NCBI GenBank assembly: GCA_002307245.1
Contig: DBTW01000104.1
Coordinates: 782-31,458, forward strand
From: Spirochaetaceae bacterium UBA1306
GTDB lineage: Bacteria; Spirochaetota; Spirochaetia; Treponematales; Rectinemataceae
Length of the DNA: 30,677 bases
Direction: 5' to 3'
Shown here: positions 7,460 through 15,859 of the stretch, in pieces
Position numbering within the stretch: the first letter of the stretch is position 1
How the letters are laid out: each line of letters begins with the position of its first letter
Position numbers and translations under genes: made by a program
The notes under the pieces: model-generated
What the model was told of the DNA's origin: nothing
The model's input: the letters and a program-made list of their open reading frames with translations, nothing else
Databases searched by the model: none

Positions 7460-7481
7460 TTCATCGCCCGCTACGGGGAGC

Positions 7482-8219
7482 TTACTCGTCAAGGTCCTCG
7501 GGCAGCTCGACGTTGTGGTAGACGTTCTGAACGTCCTCGCACTCCTCGAGCCTGTCGATGAGCTTCTGCACCTTCTGGGCGACTTCCTTATCTGGCGAAA
7601 CATAGGTATCGGGCACCATCGAGATCTCGGCGCCGTCGGTCTCGAAACCGGCCTTGTTCATCGCGTTGAGGACGGTCTCGAAAGCGTCGGGCGCGGTGTA
7701 CACCACGAGCTCGCCATCGTCGTTCTGGACATCGTCGGCGCCGGCCTCGAGGGCGGCTTCCATGATCTTGTCCTCGGTGTACTTCTCGCCGTCGTAGGAG
7801 AGGACGCCCTTGCGCTTGAAAAGGTAGGCCACGGAACCGGTAGTACCGAGGTTCGAGCCGGCCCGCGTGAAGATATTGCGGATCTCCGCCGCAGCGCGAT
7901 TCTTGTTCTCGGTCAGCACCTCGATGAGGAGGGCTCCGCCGCCTGGGGCATAGGCTTCGTAGATAAGCTCTTCGTAGTTGACGCCCTCGAGTTCGCCGGC
8001 GCCCTTCTTGATGGCGCGATCTATATTATCCTTGGGCATGTTCGCGGCGCGGGCCTTGAGCACGGCCGTGCGAAGGCGGGGGTTGCCCTCGGGATCACCG
8101 CCGCCCATCCTGGCGGCGATGGAAAGTTCCTTGATCAGCTTCGTGAACATCTGTCCGCGCTTGGCGTCCAGTGCTCCCTTCTTGTGTTTTATTGTCGCCC
8201 ATTTACTATGGCCAGACAT
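7482..8219 (-). CDS. yebC: YebC/PmpR family protein (TACO1-type translation/transcription factor)
   Basis: 245 aa starting MSGHSKWATIKHKKG, the invariant start of the family. The typical GSNLGTTGSVAYLF, TAPDAFETVLNAM and IDRLEECEDVQNVYHN segments are present and the length is normal. The start at 8219 is preferred over a frame five codons longer because AAGGAG lies 5 nt upstream. Bacterial YebC proteins were described as DNA-binding regulators, and newer work on the family points to ribosome function at proline stretches (established knowledge; which role applies here is unknown). It heads a probable yebC-ruvC(-DHH) transcript with its own promoter. Confidence 0.95.
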   Translation of the reverse strand: MSGHSKWATIKHKKGALDAKRGQMFTKLIKELSIAARMGGGDPEGNPRLRTAVLKARAANMPKDNIDRAIKKGAGELEGVNYEELIYEAYAPGGGALLIEVLTENKNRAAAEIRNIFTRAGSNLGTTGSVAYLFKRKGVLSYDGEKYTEDKIMEAALEAGADDVQNDDGELVVYTAPDAFETVLNAMNKAGFETDGAEISMVPDTYVSPDKEVAQKVQKLIDRLEECEDVQNVYHNVELPEDLDE

Positions 8220-8249
8220 AGTTACTCCTTGCAACGGATGTGCCGCGAA

Positions 8250-8279
8250 ACCATATCACAGCCCTAGAAATACTGTCAA
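8250..8279 (-). promoter_or_regulatory. Promoter for yebC
   Basis: On the minus strand TTGACA (8274-8279), an 18-nt spacer and TATGGT (8250-8255) lie about 30 nt before the yebC start and its Shine-Dalgarno. Bases 8280-8388 between this promoter and the terminator hold nothing recognisable. Confidence 0.65.
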
Positions 8280-8388
8280 CCATCTGACGTTTTACAGCGT
8301 TTTTCCATCAGAAGCGAGAAGAGCTTGCGGTTTGTTCGGTTTTTTCGCGGTCGTTAGTATCCTTACCATAGATCTGTAGAAACGCAAA

Positions 8389-8415
8389 ATCCCCCTAGAT
8401 CGCGTCTAGGGGGAT
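8389..8415 (-). terminator. Intrinsic terminator of the small Zn-ribbon gene
   Basis: ATCCCCCTAGA (8389-8399) and TCTAGGGGGAT (8405-8415) form an 11-bp stem with a 5-nt loop. Read on the minus strand it is followed by TTTTGCGTTT. It lies about 43 nt after the stop of the gene at 8459-8695. Confidence 0.85.
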
Positions 8416-8458
8416 TCCAGTCTCAAGCTCGAGGCTTGGGGCCCGAAAGCGAAGACCT

Positions 8459-8695
8459 TTAGCGCTTTAGGTTGATCCGGCCCTTCTGGATCCCATCCTT
8501 GAGGATCTTGAGGGAGAGCTCGTCGTACCAGCTGTAGTCGAAGGGCTGCTTGCCGCGAACCGTATACTTGATCGCGAGCTCGAGGTCGTCCTTGCAGGGC
8601 TCGCAGATGTCGATATCGGCGACGCGGAAGATCGACCGGGTCGGCATGGGATTCTCTATCGGTTTCTTGCAGACATCGCAGTAGTTGACTTCCAT
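8459..8695 (-). CDS. Small two-CxxC zinc-ribbon-like protein of unknown function
   Basis: 78 aa. Two Cys pairs (CDVC at 6-9, CEPC at 32-35) look like one zinc-binding ribbon or knuckle, followed by a basic, aromatic C-terminal half (FDYSWYDELSLKILKDG). No family is recognised. Start ATG follows AAAGGAGAG with 6-nt spacing, so expression is probably good. It is monocistronic, with its own promoter (8734-8762) and terminator. Its divergent partner is the neuB-like gene. Confidence 0.75.
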   Translation of the reverse strand: MEVNYCDVCKKPIENPMPTRSIFRVADIDICEPCKDDLELAIKYTVRGKQPFDYSWYDELSLKILKDGIQKGRINLKR

Positions 8696-8708
8696 TTAAG
8701 TCTCTCCT

Positions 8709-8738
8709 TTGCGTTCGTCCATATCTTGGTGCTATGAT
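8709..8738 (+). promoter_or_regulatory. Promoter for the neuB-like operon
   Basis: TTGCGT (8709-8714), an 18-nt spacer and TATGAT (8733-8738). Its -10 box overlaps the -10 box of the opposing promoter at 8734-8762. Confidence 0.55.
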
Positions 8739-8762
8739 ATCGCATCGCGCGAGCACGCGCAA
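8734..8762 (-). promoter_or_regulatory. Promoter for the small Zn-ribbon gene
   Basis: On the minus strand TTGCGC (8757-8762), a 17-nt spacer and TATCAT (8734-8739). The two divergent promoters share the sequence TATGATA, so both polymerases cannot occupy it at once. Confidence 0.5.
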
Positions 8763-8779
8763 GCAGTAATGGAGCGTAC

Positions 8780-9949
8780 ATGGCCGGCAGCATCACGATA
8801 GACGGCAATACCTACGGCAGGGGCCGCGTCCTGATCATAGCCGAGATCGGCACCGGGCATGGCGGCGATCTCGGCAAGGCGAGGGAACTCATCAGCGCGG
8901 CGGCCGAATCAGGCGCCGACTGCGCGAAATTCCAATGCGTCTTCGCCGACGAGATCATCCATCCCAATACGGGCTCCGTGCCCCTGCCCGGGGGCCCCGT
9001 CGCCCTCTATGACAGTTTCCGCCGGCTCGAGGCCGGGCGCGATTTCTACGCCGAGCTCAAGGCATGCTCCGAGTCGCGAGGCCTCGCCTTCCTTTGCACG
9101 CCCTTCGGCCTTCGTAGCGCCGCCCTCCTGCGCGGGATCGGCGCTCTCGCCATGAAGGTGGCCAGCCCCGAGCTCAACCACTTTCCCCTCCTCGACGAGC
9201 TGGCTTCCTACGGCCTCCCGACCATCCTCTCAAGCGGCGTTTCCACCCTCGCCGACATAGACCGTGCGGTCCGCCGCTTCCGCGGCGCCCCCGCGGGGCC
9301 CGGCGCGGCGGCGGGCCTCGCGCTCCTGCACTGCGTCACCTCCTACCCAGCCCCGGCCTCGGACTACAACATCAGGGTCCTGTCGGCCCTCGGGTCCCTT
9401 TTCGGCCTGCCGACGGGGGTTTCCGACCACTCCCTCGATCCAGTCCTGATCCCGGCGCTCTCGGTGGCCTCGGGCGGCAGCATAGTCGAGAAGCACATCT
9501 GCCTATCCCGGGAGGATTCGGGACTAGACGATCCCATCGCCCTCCCGCCCGAGGGCTTCGCGGCCATGGCCAAGGCGATACGCCTGGCCCAATCCTCGCC
9601 GCCCGAGGCGACGATCTCCCTGCTGTCGGCCGAGTACGGAGAGGCCGCCGTCGAGGCCGCCCTCGGCGACGGGGTCAAGCGCCTCGCCCCGAGCGAAACC
9701 GCCAATTACCGCCGCACGAACCGCTCGATACACGCGTTGCGCGAAATCAAGCAGGGCGAGCGGCTCGAGGCAGGTGACCTGGCCGTCCTCCGAACGGAAA
9801 AGGTGCTTAAGCCAGGCCTGGACCCCGAGCTCCTGCCCGTTGTCGCCGGCCGCTCGGCCCTTCGCGACATACCCTCGGGAGAGGGGATCGAATGGGAGGA
9901 CCTCGGCGCGCCCTCGCCGGGGCCCGGCGCTAGCCGCGGACGCGAATAG
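8780..9949 (+). CDS. NeuB-family sialic/nonulosonic acid synthase with SAF domain
   Basis: A 389-aa protein. The N-terminal TIM-barrel NeuB domain shows IAEIGTGHGGDLGKA (family AEIGxNHxG), FLCTPFG, KVASPELNHFPLLDEL, CVTSYPAP, GVSDHSLD and EKHICLSRE. The C-terminal SAF (antifreeze-like) domain begins near residue 312 (RRTNRSIHALREI) and ends IPSGEGIEWEDL. The family condenses PEP with N-acetylmannosamine or related sugars to make sialic, legionaminic or pseudaminic acid, for surface or flagellin glycans. Which sugar is used is not determinable, and no other nonulosonate gene is nearby. GGAG precedes the ATG by 6 nt. The next gene starts 16 nt downstream, so the two are probably cotranscribed. 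Confidence 0.88.
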   Translation: MAGSITIDGNTYGRGRVLIIAEIGTGHGGDLGKARELISAAAESGADCAKFQCVFADEIIHPNTGSVPLPGGPVALYDSFRRLEAGRDFYAELKACSESRGLAFLCTPFGLRSAALLRGIGALAMKVASPELNHFPLLDELASYGLPTILSSGVSTLADIDRAVRRFRGAPAGPGAAAGLALLHCVTSYPAPASDYNIRVLSALGSLFGLPTGVSDHSLDPVLIPALSVASGGSIVEKHICLSREDSGLDDPIALPPEGFAAMAKAIRLAQSSPPEATISLLSAEYGEAAVEAALGDGVKRLAPSETANYRRTNRSIHALREIKQGERLEAGDLAVLRTEKVLKPGLDPELLPVVAGRSALRDIPSGEGIEWEDLGAPSPGPGASRGRE

Positions 9950-9965
9950 CGCGTAGCATCGGGGC

Positions 9966-11522
9966 ATGGGTTACAAGGAATACGAGCTAAGGCTCCCCGC
10001 TGCGGAAGGCGCCCCTGAGACCGAAGAGGTCCTGAGGAAGGCCCTCGCTAAGCTCTCGGGCCTGCGGGACTTCAGCTACGAGATCGAGAGCAAGAGCCTG
10101 GACGCTCGCAGGAAGGACCGCATCGAGTGGCAGTACCGCGTCGCGCTCTCCTCCCCGGGCCTCTCCGGCGGCGAGGCGCCCGCGCGACGCTGCCTCGCGC
10201 ACGAGCCGGTCGGCAGAGGCGCCCGCGTGGCGATCGTGGGCTCGGGTCCGGCCGGAATCTTCGCGGCCGCCTACCTCGCCCGCTCAGGCTTCGCCGTCGA
10301 GATCGTGGAGCGGGGCGGCCGGGTCGACGAGCGCAAGGAGGCGATAGACCGCTTCGAGGAAGGCGGAGCCTTCCCGGAGGCCAGCAACTACGCCTTCGGC
10401 GAGGGCGGCGCCGGCACCTTCTCGGACGGCAAGCTCAGCTCGCGGACGAAGAGCATCGGCCTCGAGCGCGACTACGTGCTCTCGGAGTTCATCGCGGCGG
10501 GAGCCCCGCCCGAGATCGGCTACATGCTCCATCCCCACCTCGGCAGCGACAACCTAGTCTCGATCGCCCACAGGATGCGCGAGTCCCTGCAGGGCCTGGG
10601 CGTGGGCTTCCGCTTCGACGCGATGGCCCGGGACATACGAACCGACGGCGACAGGGTCAAGGCGGCGATCGCCGACTCCGGCCCGATCGAGGCCGACTAC
10701 CTCGTCTTCGCTTGCGGGCATTCCGCTACCGAGACCTACCGCATGCTCATGGCGCGGGGCGTCCCCTTCAGGGCGAAGAACTTCGCTATCGGCTTTCGCG
10801 CCGAACACGATCAGGGCCTCATCAATCGCGCTCAATGGGGCAGGGACTCGCTGCCGGGCGTGAAGGCCGCCGAATACCGGCTGAGCTCGCAGGGCCGCTC
10901 GGGCATCGGGGTCTACAGCTTCTGCATGTGCCCCGGCGGGACGGTCGTGCCGGCGGCGGCCTACGCCGGGAGCTCCGTCGTCAACGGCAAGAGCGATTAC
11001 GCCCGCGCCGGGCGCTGGGCCAACGCGGCGGTCGTGGCCGGCCTGGACCTCGGCTCCATCCTCTCGCGGGAGGTCGGCGCGGGCGAGGCCCTCGACTGGC
11101 TCGAGGCCCTGGAGCGGCGCTGCTACGAGCTCACGGGCGGCTACCGCATACCGGCGATGAGCGTGCGGGACTTCCTGTCGGGGAAGTCGGGGGGAGCCCT
11201 CTCGCCCGCGAGCTATCCCCTGGGACTCGAGCCCGCCGACCTCGGCGAGCTCCTGCCCCGTCCCCTGGTCGAGGCCCTGCGCGTCGGCCTGCGGGACTTC
11301 TGCGGCAAGATCCGCGGCTACGAGACCGGGCAGATCATGGGCCTCGAGAGCAAGACGAGCGCGCCTATCCAGGCCCTCCGCCATCCCGAGCTCCTCTACT
11401 CGCGCTACGAGAACCTCTACGTCGCGGGAGAGGGAGGCGGCTGGTCCGGCGGCATCGTCAGTTCGGCGGCCGACGGCCTCAAGGTGGCGCAGGCTATCTG
11501 CCGCGCGGCCGGAAAGGCCTAG
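9966..11522 (+). CDS. COG2509-type uncharacterised FAD-dependent dehydrogenase
   Basis: A 518-aa flavoprotein with an N-terminal module of about 85 residues before the dinucleotide fold. The FAD-binding motif is AIVGSGPAGIFAAAYLA (GSGPAG at about 91-96), closed by the acidic EIVERG strand end. NYAFGEGGAGTFSDGKL and LYVAGEGGGWSGGIVSSAADG near the C-terminus are typical of this conserved but functionally unassigned family. It is cytoplasmic, with no signal or membrane segment. It sits 16 nt after the neuB-like gene with no clear functional link. Its stop is only 2 nt from the stop of convergent mutS2, with no terminator between them. Confidence 0.82.
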   Translation: MGYKEYELRLPAAEGAPETEEVLRKALAKLSGLRDFSYEIESKSLDARRKDRIEWQYRVALSSPGLSGGEAPARRCLAHEPVGRGARVAIVGSGPAGIFAAAYLARSGFAVEIVERGGRVDERKEAIDRFEEGGAFPEASNYAFGEGGAGTFSDGKLSSRTKSIGLERDYVLSEFIAAGAPPEIGYMLHPHLGSDNLVSIAHRMRESLQGLGVGFRFDAMARDIRTDGDRVKAAIADSGPIEADYLVFACGHSATETYRMLMARGVPFRAKNFAIGFRAEHDQGLINRAQWGRDSLPGVKAAEYRLSSQGRSGIGVYSFCMCPGGTVVPAAAYAGSSVVNGKSDYARAGRWANAAVVAGLDLGSILSREVGAGEALDWLEALERRCYELTGGYRIPAMSVRDFLSGKSGGALSPASYPLGLEPADLGELLPRPLVEALRVGLRDFCGKIRGYETGQIMGLESKTSAPIQALRHPELLYSRYENLYVAGEGGGWSGGIVSSAADGLKVAQAICRAAGKA

Positions 11523-11524
11523 GT

Positions 11525-13969
11525 TCATTTCAGCCGGACTATGGTCTTGCCGTAGCCGCCCTCCTCGGGGCGGGCGAAGTGGTAGTCGGCGACGGCGGGG
11601 TGGTTGCGCAGGTACTCGTGGACGCCCTTGCCGAGCACGCCCTCGCCCGTGCCGTGCAGGATCTGGAACATCGCGAGGCCCTGGAGGCTCGCCGCGTCGA
11701 CCTGCTTCTCCACGGCGTCCACGGCCTCGGCCAGCCTGTAGCCCCTAAGGTCGAGCTCGAACGAGGCGCGGGAGCTCCCGCTATCGCCCCTCGGCGCGAG
11801 CTCGACCTGCACCGTCGGCTTGACGGCCGGCCCCTCGGCCACGGGCTGGAGCTGGGCCTCGGGAAGCGTTAGGCGAACGGACTCGGTCTCCACGACCCAG
11901 AAGCCCTTCTTGGCCGCCCGGATGACGAGGCCGCGCTTGCGCCCCGAGCCTACGAGCACCTGAGCGCCCTCGCGGACGACCAAGGGAGCCGCCGGCGCGC
12001 GGCCGCCCTTGACGCGCGGCGAGCCGGCCGTCAGCCCCGCCTCGGGCTCCTCTTCGGGCTCGGCCTCGGCGCAGCCGGCAACTGGTGGCTCGGCCTTGGC
12101 CCGATCGAGGCGCTCCTCCTCGGCCTCGACCTCGCGCGCCAGGTCCGAGAGGAAGTCCTTGACCCCGCGGGTCTTCTCGCTCGTCAGGTCGCCCTCGCGT
12201 ATGTCCTTGACGAGGTTCTCCAGGGTCTTGCGGCTCTCGCTCAGGAGCTTGCGGAGCTCGGACACGCCGCGATCGCGTAGCTCGAGCTCCTTCTGCCGGG
12301 CGCGGAGCCCGGAGAGGTCGGCCTTGCGCTGGGCCTCCTTGGCCTCGCGCAGGCGCTTGCGGCGGTCGGCCTCGATATCCTCGAGCTCGCGGTGCTTCTG
12401 GGTGAGCCCCTTGATGAGCTCGCTGACGTCGGCGCGCTCCTCGGCGAGGTACTTGCGCGCCCCGTCGACGATGGCCTCGGGCAGGCCGTTCTTGGAGGCG
12501 ATCTCCAGCGCTCGGCTCTCCCCGGGCACGCCCATCAGGATTCGGTAGGTGGGCGAGAGGCTCGCCTTGTCAAAGTCCATCGAGGCGTTGAGGCAGGCGG
12601 GCCTCGAGTAGCCGTAGTTCTTGAGGATGCCGTGATGGGTCGTGAGCACGGTGAGGCAGCCCCGCTCGATGAAGGCGTCGAGGAGGCTCATGGCGACCGC
12701 GCAGCCCTCCTCAGGGTCGGTGCCCGAGCCCAGCTCGTCGAGGAGGACGAGGCTCCGCGCGGTGGCGCTGGCGACGATGCCGCCTATCACGCGGATGTGG
12801 CCGGAGAAGGTCGAGAGCGACTGGTCGATGGATTGCTCGTCGCCGATGTCGGCGTGCACGGCGTCGAAACAGGCGAAGCCCGTTTCGGGCGCGGCGGGCA
12901 CGCCGAGGCCGAACTGGTTCATGAGGGCGAGGAGGCCGATCGTCTTCAGCGTGACGGTCTTGCCGCCCGTGTTGGGCCCCGTGACGATGAGGGTGCGCGT
13001 GCCCTCGGGCAGCTCGACGTCGATGGGGACGGCCTTGCCCCCGAGTATCGGGTGCCTCGCCTTCCTGAGCACGAAGCCCGAGCCGAGGTCGCGGGCCATG
13101 CAGAGCCCCCCGACGCGGGCGTGCCTCGCGCGGGCGTAGAGGCCGTCGAGGGCCGCGACGAGGGCGCGGGCCCGGGCGATCGCCTCCGCGTGCTCGAGGA
13201 GCCTCGCGGTGGCGTCGCGGAGGACTCGGAGGAGCTCCTGGCGGTAGCGGGCCTCCTCCTGGATGAGCTCGTTGTTCTTGAGCACGAGCTCCTCGGGCTC
13301 GATGAAGACGGTCTGCCCCGTGGACGAGACCTCGTGGACGATGCCGCGGACGCGGCCCTTGTAGTTGGCTCGCACGGGGAGGACCGTCCTCCCGTCCCGG
13401 ACCGTGGGCTCGTCGGAGTTGAGCATGGACCTGAGGTCCTGGTCCTTGTAATACGAATCGGTGATCGAGGAGATGTCGCGGTTGATCCTGGAGATGCGCG
13501 AGCGGGCCTCGCGGAGCTCGGGCAGGTCGCGGAGGCTCCCGTCCTTGTTGAGGACGCGGAAGACCGCCTTGGCCGCGGGCCCGAGATCCGGGGAGCCGGC
13601 CAGGAGGGCGGCGATGCCCGGGTCCTTGGCCGCCTTCATGAACGAGAGGAAGGCCGCGTAGGACTCGGCCCAGACGCCGAGGGCGTAGAGCTCCTCCTGC
13701 TCCAGCGACGAGCCGCTTTTCGCGACGGCCTTGGAGGGGCGATCGATGTCGGGGAAGGAGAGGGAAGGGAGCTCCCGGCCCTCCTGGAAGAGGGCGACGA
13801 GGGAGGAGACCTCGGCCTTGAGGGCGGCGACCTCGCCGGCCTCGAGCCGAGGGAGCTCGCCCGAGAGGGCGGCCCGGCCCTCCTCGGAGAGGCAGTAGCC
13901 GGCCACGTCCTCGCGGACCCGCGCGAACTCGAGGAGCCGGAGCGTGCGCTCGTCAGTCATCTTCGCCAT
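11525..13969 (-). CDS. mutS2: MutS2 / RqcU-type ATPase with Smr domain
   Basis: An 814-aa protein of typical length for MutS2. It has the MutS-type ATPase with Walker A TGPNTGGKT (about 330-338) and Walker B LVLLDELGSGTDPEEG (about 405-420). An acidic and basic coiled coil of about 130 residues follows, and a C-terminal Smr nuclease domain begins LDLRGYRLAEAVDAVE and includes HGTGEGVLGKGVHEYL. Family roles are suppression of recombination and, in Bacillus, rescue of collided ribosomes. Start choice: ATG 13969 has GGGAGGG directly abutting it; ATG 13960 has it about 10 nt away and may be the real start. It overlaps rsgA by 8-17 nt as the last gene of a four-gene operon. Confidence 0.93.
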   Translation of the reverse strand: MAKMTDERTLRLLEFARVREDVAGYCLSEEGRAALSGELPRLEAGEVAALKAEVSSLVALFQEGRELPSLSFPDIDRPSKAVAKSGSSLEQEELYALGVWAESYAAFLSFMKAAKDPGIAALLAGSPDLGPAAKAVFRVLNKDGSLRDLPELREARSRISRINRDISSITDSYYKDQDLRSMLNSDEPTVRDGRTVLPVRANYKGRVRGIVHEVSSTGQTVFIEPEELVLKNNELIQEEARYRQELLRVLRDATARLLEHAEAIARARALVAALDGLYARARHARVGGLCMARDLGSGFVLRKARHPILGGKAVPIDVELPEGTRTLIVTGPNTGGKTVTLKTIGLLALMNQFGLGVPAAPETGFACFDAVHADIGDEQSIDQSLSTFSGHIRVIGGIVASATARSLVLLDELGSGTDPEEGCAVAMSLLDAFIERGCLTVLTTHHGILKNYGYSRPACLNASMDFDKASLSPTYRILMGVPGESRALEIASKNGLPEAIVDGARKYLAEERADVSELIKGLTQKHRELEDIEADRRKRLREAKEAQRKADLSGLRARQKELELRDRGVSELRKLLSESRKTLENLVKDIREGDLTSEKTRGVKDFLSDLAREVEAEEERLDRAKAEPPVAGCAEAEPEEEPEAGLTAGSPRVKGGRAPAAPLVVREGAQVLVGSGRKRGLVIRAAKKGFWVVETESVRLTLPEAQLQPVAEGPAVKPTVQVELAPRGDSGSSRASFELDLRGYRLAEAVDAVEKQVDAASLQGLAMFQILHGTGEGVLGKGVHEYLRNHPAVADYHFARPEEGGYGKTIVRLK

Positions 13970-14999
13970 CCCTCCCGTGGAACCGCGCGGTCTTGCGCGC
14001 GCCGTCGCCCCGCCGCCCGCCCGCGGTCCGGGGCGGGGGCACGCTCCAGCCCTCCTTGGCCGAGTACTGCGAGTTGGACTCCAGTTCGAAGCGCACGCGC
14101 AGGTAGCTCTCGTAGCGGTCCTCGTGCACGAGGCCCTCCTCCACCGCCCGCGTTATGCGACACCCACCCTCGTCGGTATGGGTGCATGAGAGGCCGAATT
14201 CGCAGAGCGGCGAGAGTTTCGCGAGCTCGGGATAGTAGGCGTCGAGCTCCCCCGGCTCGATGCCGCGCAGGGCCAGCCTGCGTACGCCCGGCGTGTCGAT
14301 GACGCGGGTGCCGCCCCCGAGGACGAAAAGCTCAGCCATCGTCGTCGTGTGCTTGCCCCGCGCGTACTTCTCGGAGACCTCGCCGGTCCGCTGGCCGAGG
14401 CCCGGGGAGATGGCGTTGAGGAGGCTCGACTTGCCCACGCCCGATTGGCCCACGAAGACCGAGCTCCGGCCAGCTATCTTGCCGAGGAGGCCGTCCACGC
14501 CCACGCCCGTGGCGGCCGAGCAGCGAAGGATCCCGTAGCCCAGCTTCTCGTAGAGGGCGAGTCGCCCCTCCGTCTCCCCGTCGGAGCCGAGGTCGGCCTT
14601 GTTGAGGGCTATAAGGAGGGGCACGCGCGCCGCCTCCGCGAGGATCGCGACCCTGTCCACGAAGCGGGGGCGGAAGGGAGGGAAGGCCGGCGAGGCGACG
14701 CAGACCACGAGGTCGACGTTGGCGGCGATGGCCTGCTGGGCCCTGCCCTTCTCGTTGAATCGGCCGAAGATGTTGCGCCGCGGCAGGAAGGCCGTGATCA
14801 TGCCTCGGGCGTCCTTGCCAACCGGGCCCGCGGCCTCCTCGACCGGCTCGATCTCGACCCTGTCCCCGGCCGCGAGGGCGTTGTACTCGCTCGCCTTGTC
14901 CTTGATGCGCTTGCCCTTTATGGCGCAGGTCCGACGCTCCCCATCCTCGCAGAGTATGGAGAAGAGGTTGTTCGCTCCGCGGAGGACGGTCCCCTCCAT
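13953..14999 (-). CDS. rsgA: Ribosome small-subunit GTPase A
   Basis: 348 aa. The order of GTPase motifs is circularly permuted, as in RsgA/YjeQ: G4 NKADLG (about 130), G1 GQSGVGKSSLL (about 182), G3 DTPGVRRL (about 234). A C-terminal zinc site LCEFGLSCTHTDEGGC and an N-terminal OB-like region (MEGTVLRGANNLFSIL) are present. It checks late 30S subunit maturation. The start at 14999 is preferred over a frame 12 codons longer because its ATG overlaps the murI stop (TGATG), giving coupled translation, and because family members begin near this residue. Confidence 0.95.
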   Translation of the reverse strand: MEGTVLRGANNLFSILCEDGERRTCAIKGKRIKDKASEYNALAAGDRVEIEPVEEAAGPVGKDARGMITAFLPRRNIFGRFNEKGRAQQAIAANVDLVVCVASPAFPPFRPRFVDRVAILAEAARVPLLIALNKADLGSDGETEGRLALYEKLGYGILRCSAATGVGVDGLLGKIAGRSSVFVGQSGVGKSSLLNAISPGLGQRTGEVSEKYARGKHTTTMAELFVLGGGTRVIDTPGVRRLALRGIEPGELDAYYPELAKLSPLCEFGLSCTHTDEGGCRITRAVEEGLVHEDRYESYLRVRFELESNSQYSAKEGWSVPPPRTAGGRRGDGARKTARFHGRDGEDD

Positions 15000-15859
15000 C
15001 AAGCCCGGGCCTCGCGCGGCCGGGGGCTGAGGCACGTAGGCCCGTCGAGGCCGAAGGCGGTGGCCAGGATCGCGTACTCGGGCTCGAAGGGGCCTTCTCC
15101 CGTGAGGACGAAACGGGAGCGGGCCGGGGGGACGGCGCCGGCCGTGGCGAGCAGGCCGCGCTCGGAAAGGACCGCCTTGAGCCGCCCCGCGACCCCGTCG
15201 CGAGAATCGACGACCTCGACGCCCGGGCCGGCCGCGGCGGCGATGTCGTCGCGGAGGTGGAGGAAGTGGGTGCAGGCGAGGACGATCTCGTCGGCGCCGG
15301 CATCGGTCAGGGGCCGGACGAAACCCTCGACCGCGGCGCGCCGCTCCTCGGGCGAAGCGAAGGCCGAGCGCCTCTCGACGAAGGCCACGAGGGGCTGGGC
15401 CGCGACGCGGATGACGCGGACTTCCTTGGCGCAGCGCGCGACGAGGGCGTCGAGATAGGGGTCGCCGACCGTCCCCGCGGTGGCCATCACGGCTATGATC
15501 CCGCTCCGCGTCCGCTCCGCTGCCGGCTTGACGGCGGGGACGGTGCCGATGATCGGGAAGCCGGGGTTGGCCCTCCGGGCCGCCTCGAGTCCGGCCTGGG
15601 AGGCGGTATTGCAGGCGATGACGAGGGCCTTGGGGTCGAAGGCCCCGCGGACGCGGCCGACGAGGGCCACGACGATGTCGCGGAGCTCGGCGCGGGTCTT
15701 CGTGCCGTAGGGGAATCCCGCGCGGTCCGCGATGTAGACGTAGGACTCGCCCGGGAGGGAGGCCCTCGCCGAGGCGAGGTAGGGCAAGCCGCCTATGCCC
15801 GAGTCGAATATGGCTATGGGACGGCCCGAGCCCTCGAGCGCCGCTGACTCGGGCATCAT
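14999..15859 (-). CDS. murI: Glutamate racemase
   Basis: 286 aa. Both catalytic cysteines are present: Cys83 in ACNTAS and Cys196 in LACTHF. Also seen are IAIFDSGIGGL, IADRAGFPYGTKT (PYG contact) and the GTVPAVKPA region. It converts L-glutamate to D-glutamate for peptidoglycan in the cytoplasm. Start ATG overlaps the stop of the upstream Zn-ribbon gene by 4 nt (ATGA) and its stop overlaps the rsgA start. Because the downstream genes depend on this transcript, cell-wall precursor supply is tied to ribosome-related genes. Confidence 0.95.
   Translation of the reverse strand: MMPESAALEGSGRPIAIFDSGIGGLPYLASARASLPGESYVYIADRAGFPYGTKTRAELRDIVVALVGRVRGAFDPKALVIACNTASQAGLEAARRANPGFPIIGTVPAVKPAAERTRSGIIAVMATAGTVGDPYLDALVARCAKEVRVIRVAAQPLVAFVERRSAFASPEERRAAVEGFVRPLTDAGADEIVLACTHFLHLRDDIAAAAGPGVEVVDSRDGVAGRLKAVLSERGLLATAGAVPPARSRFVLTGEGPFEPEYAILATAFGLDGPTCLSPRPREARA

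Noticed and set aside
10127..11872. A 581-codon frame overlapping the COG2509 gene
   Set aside because: Arg/Pro-rich translation without motifs, out of frame with the FAD-binding gene.
12392..14302. A 636-codon plus-strand frame antisense to mutS2 and rsgA
   Set aside because: Low-complexity product caused by codon-position GC bias; the opposite strand carries all the conserved motifs.
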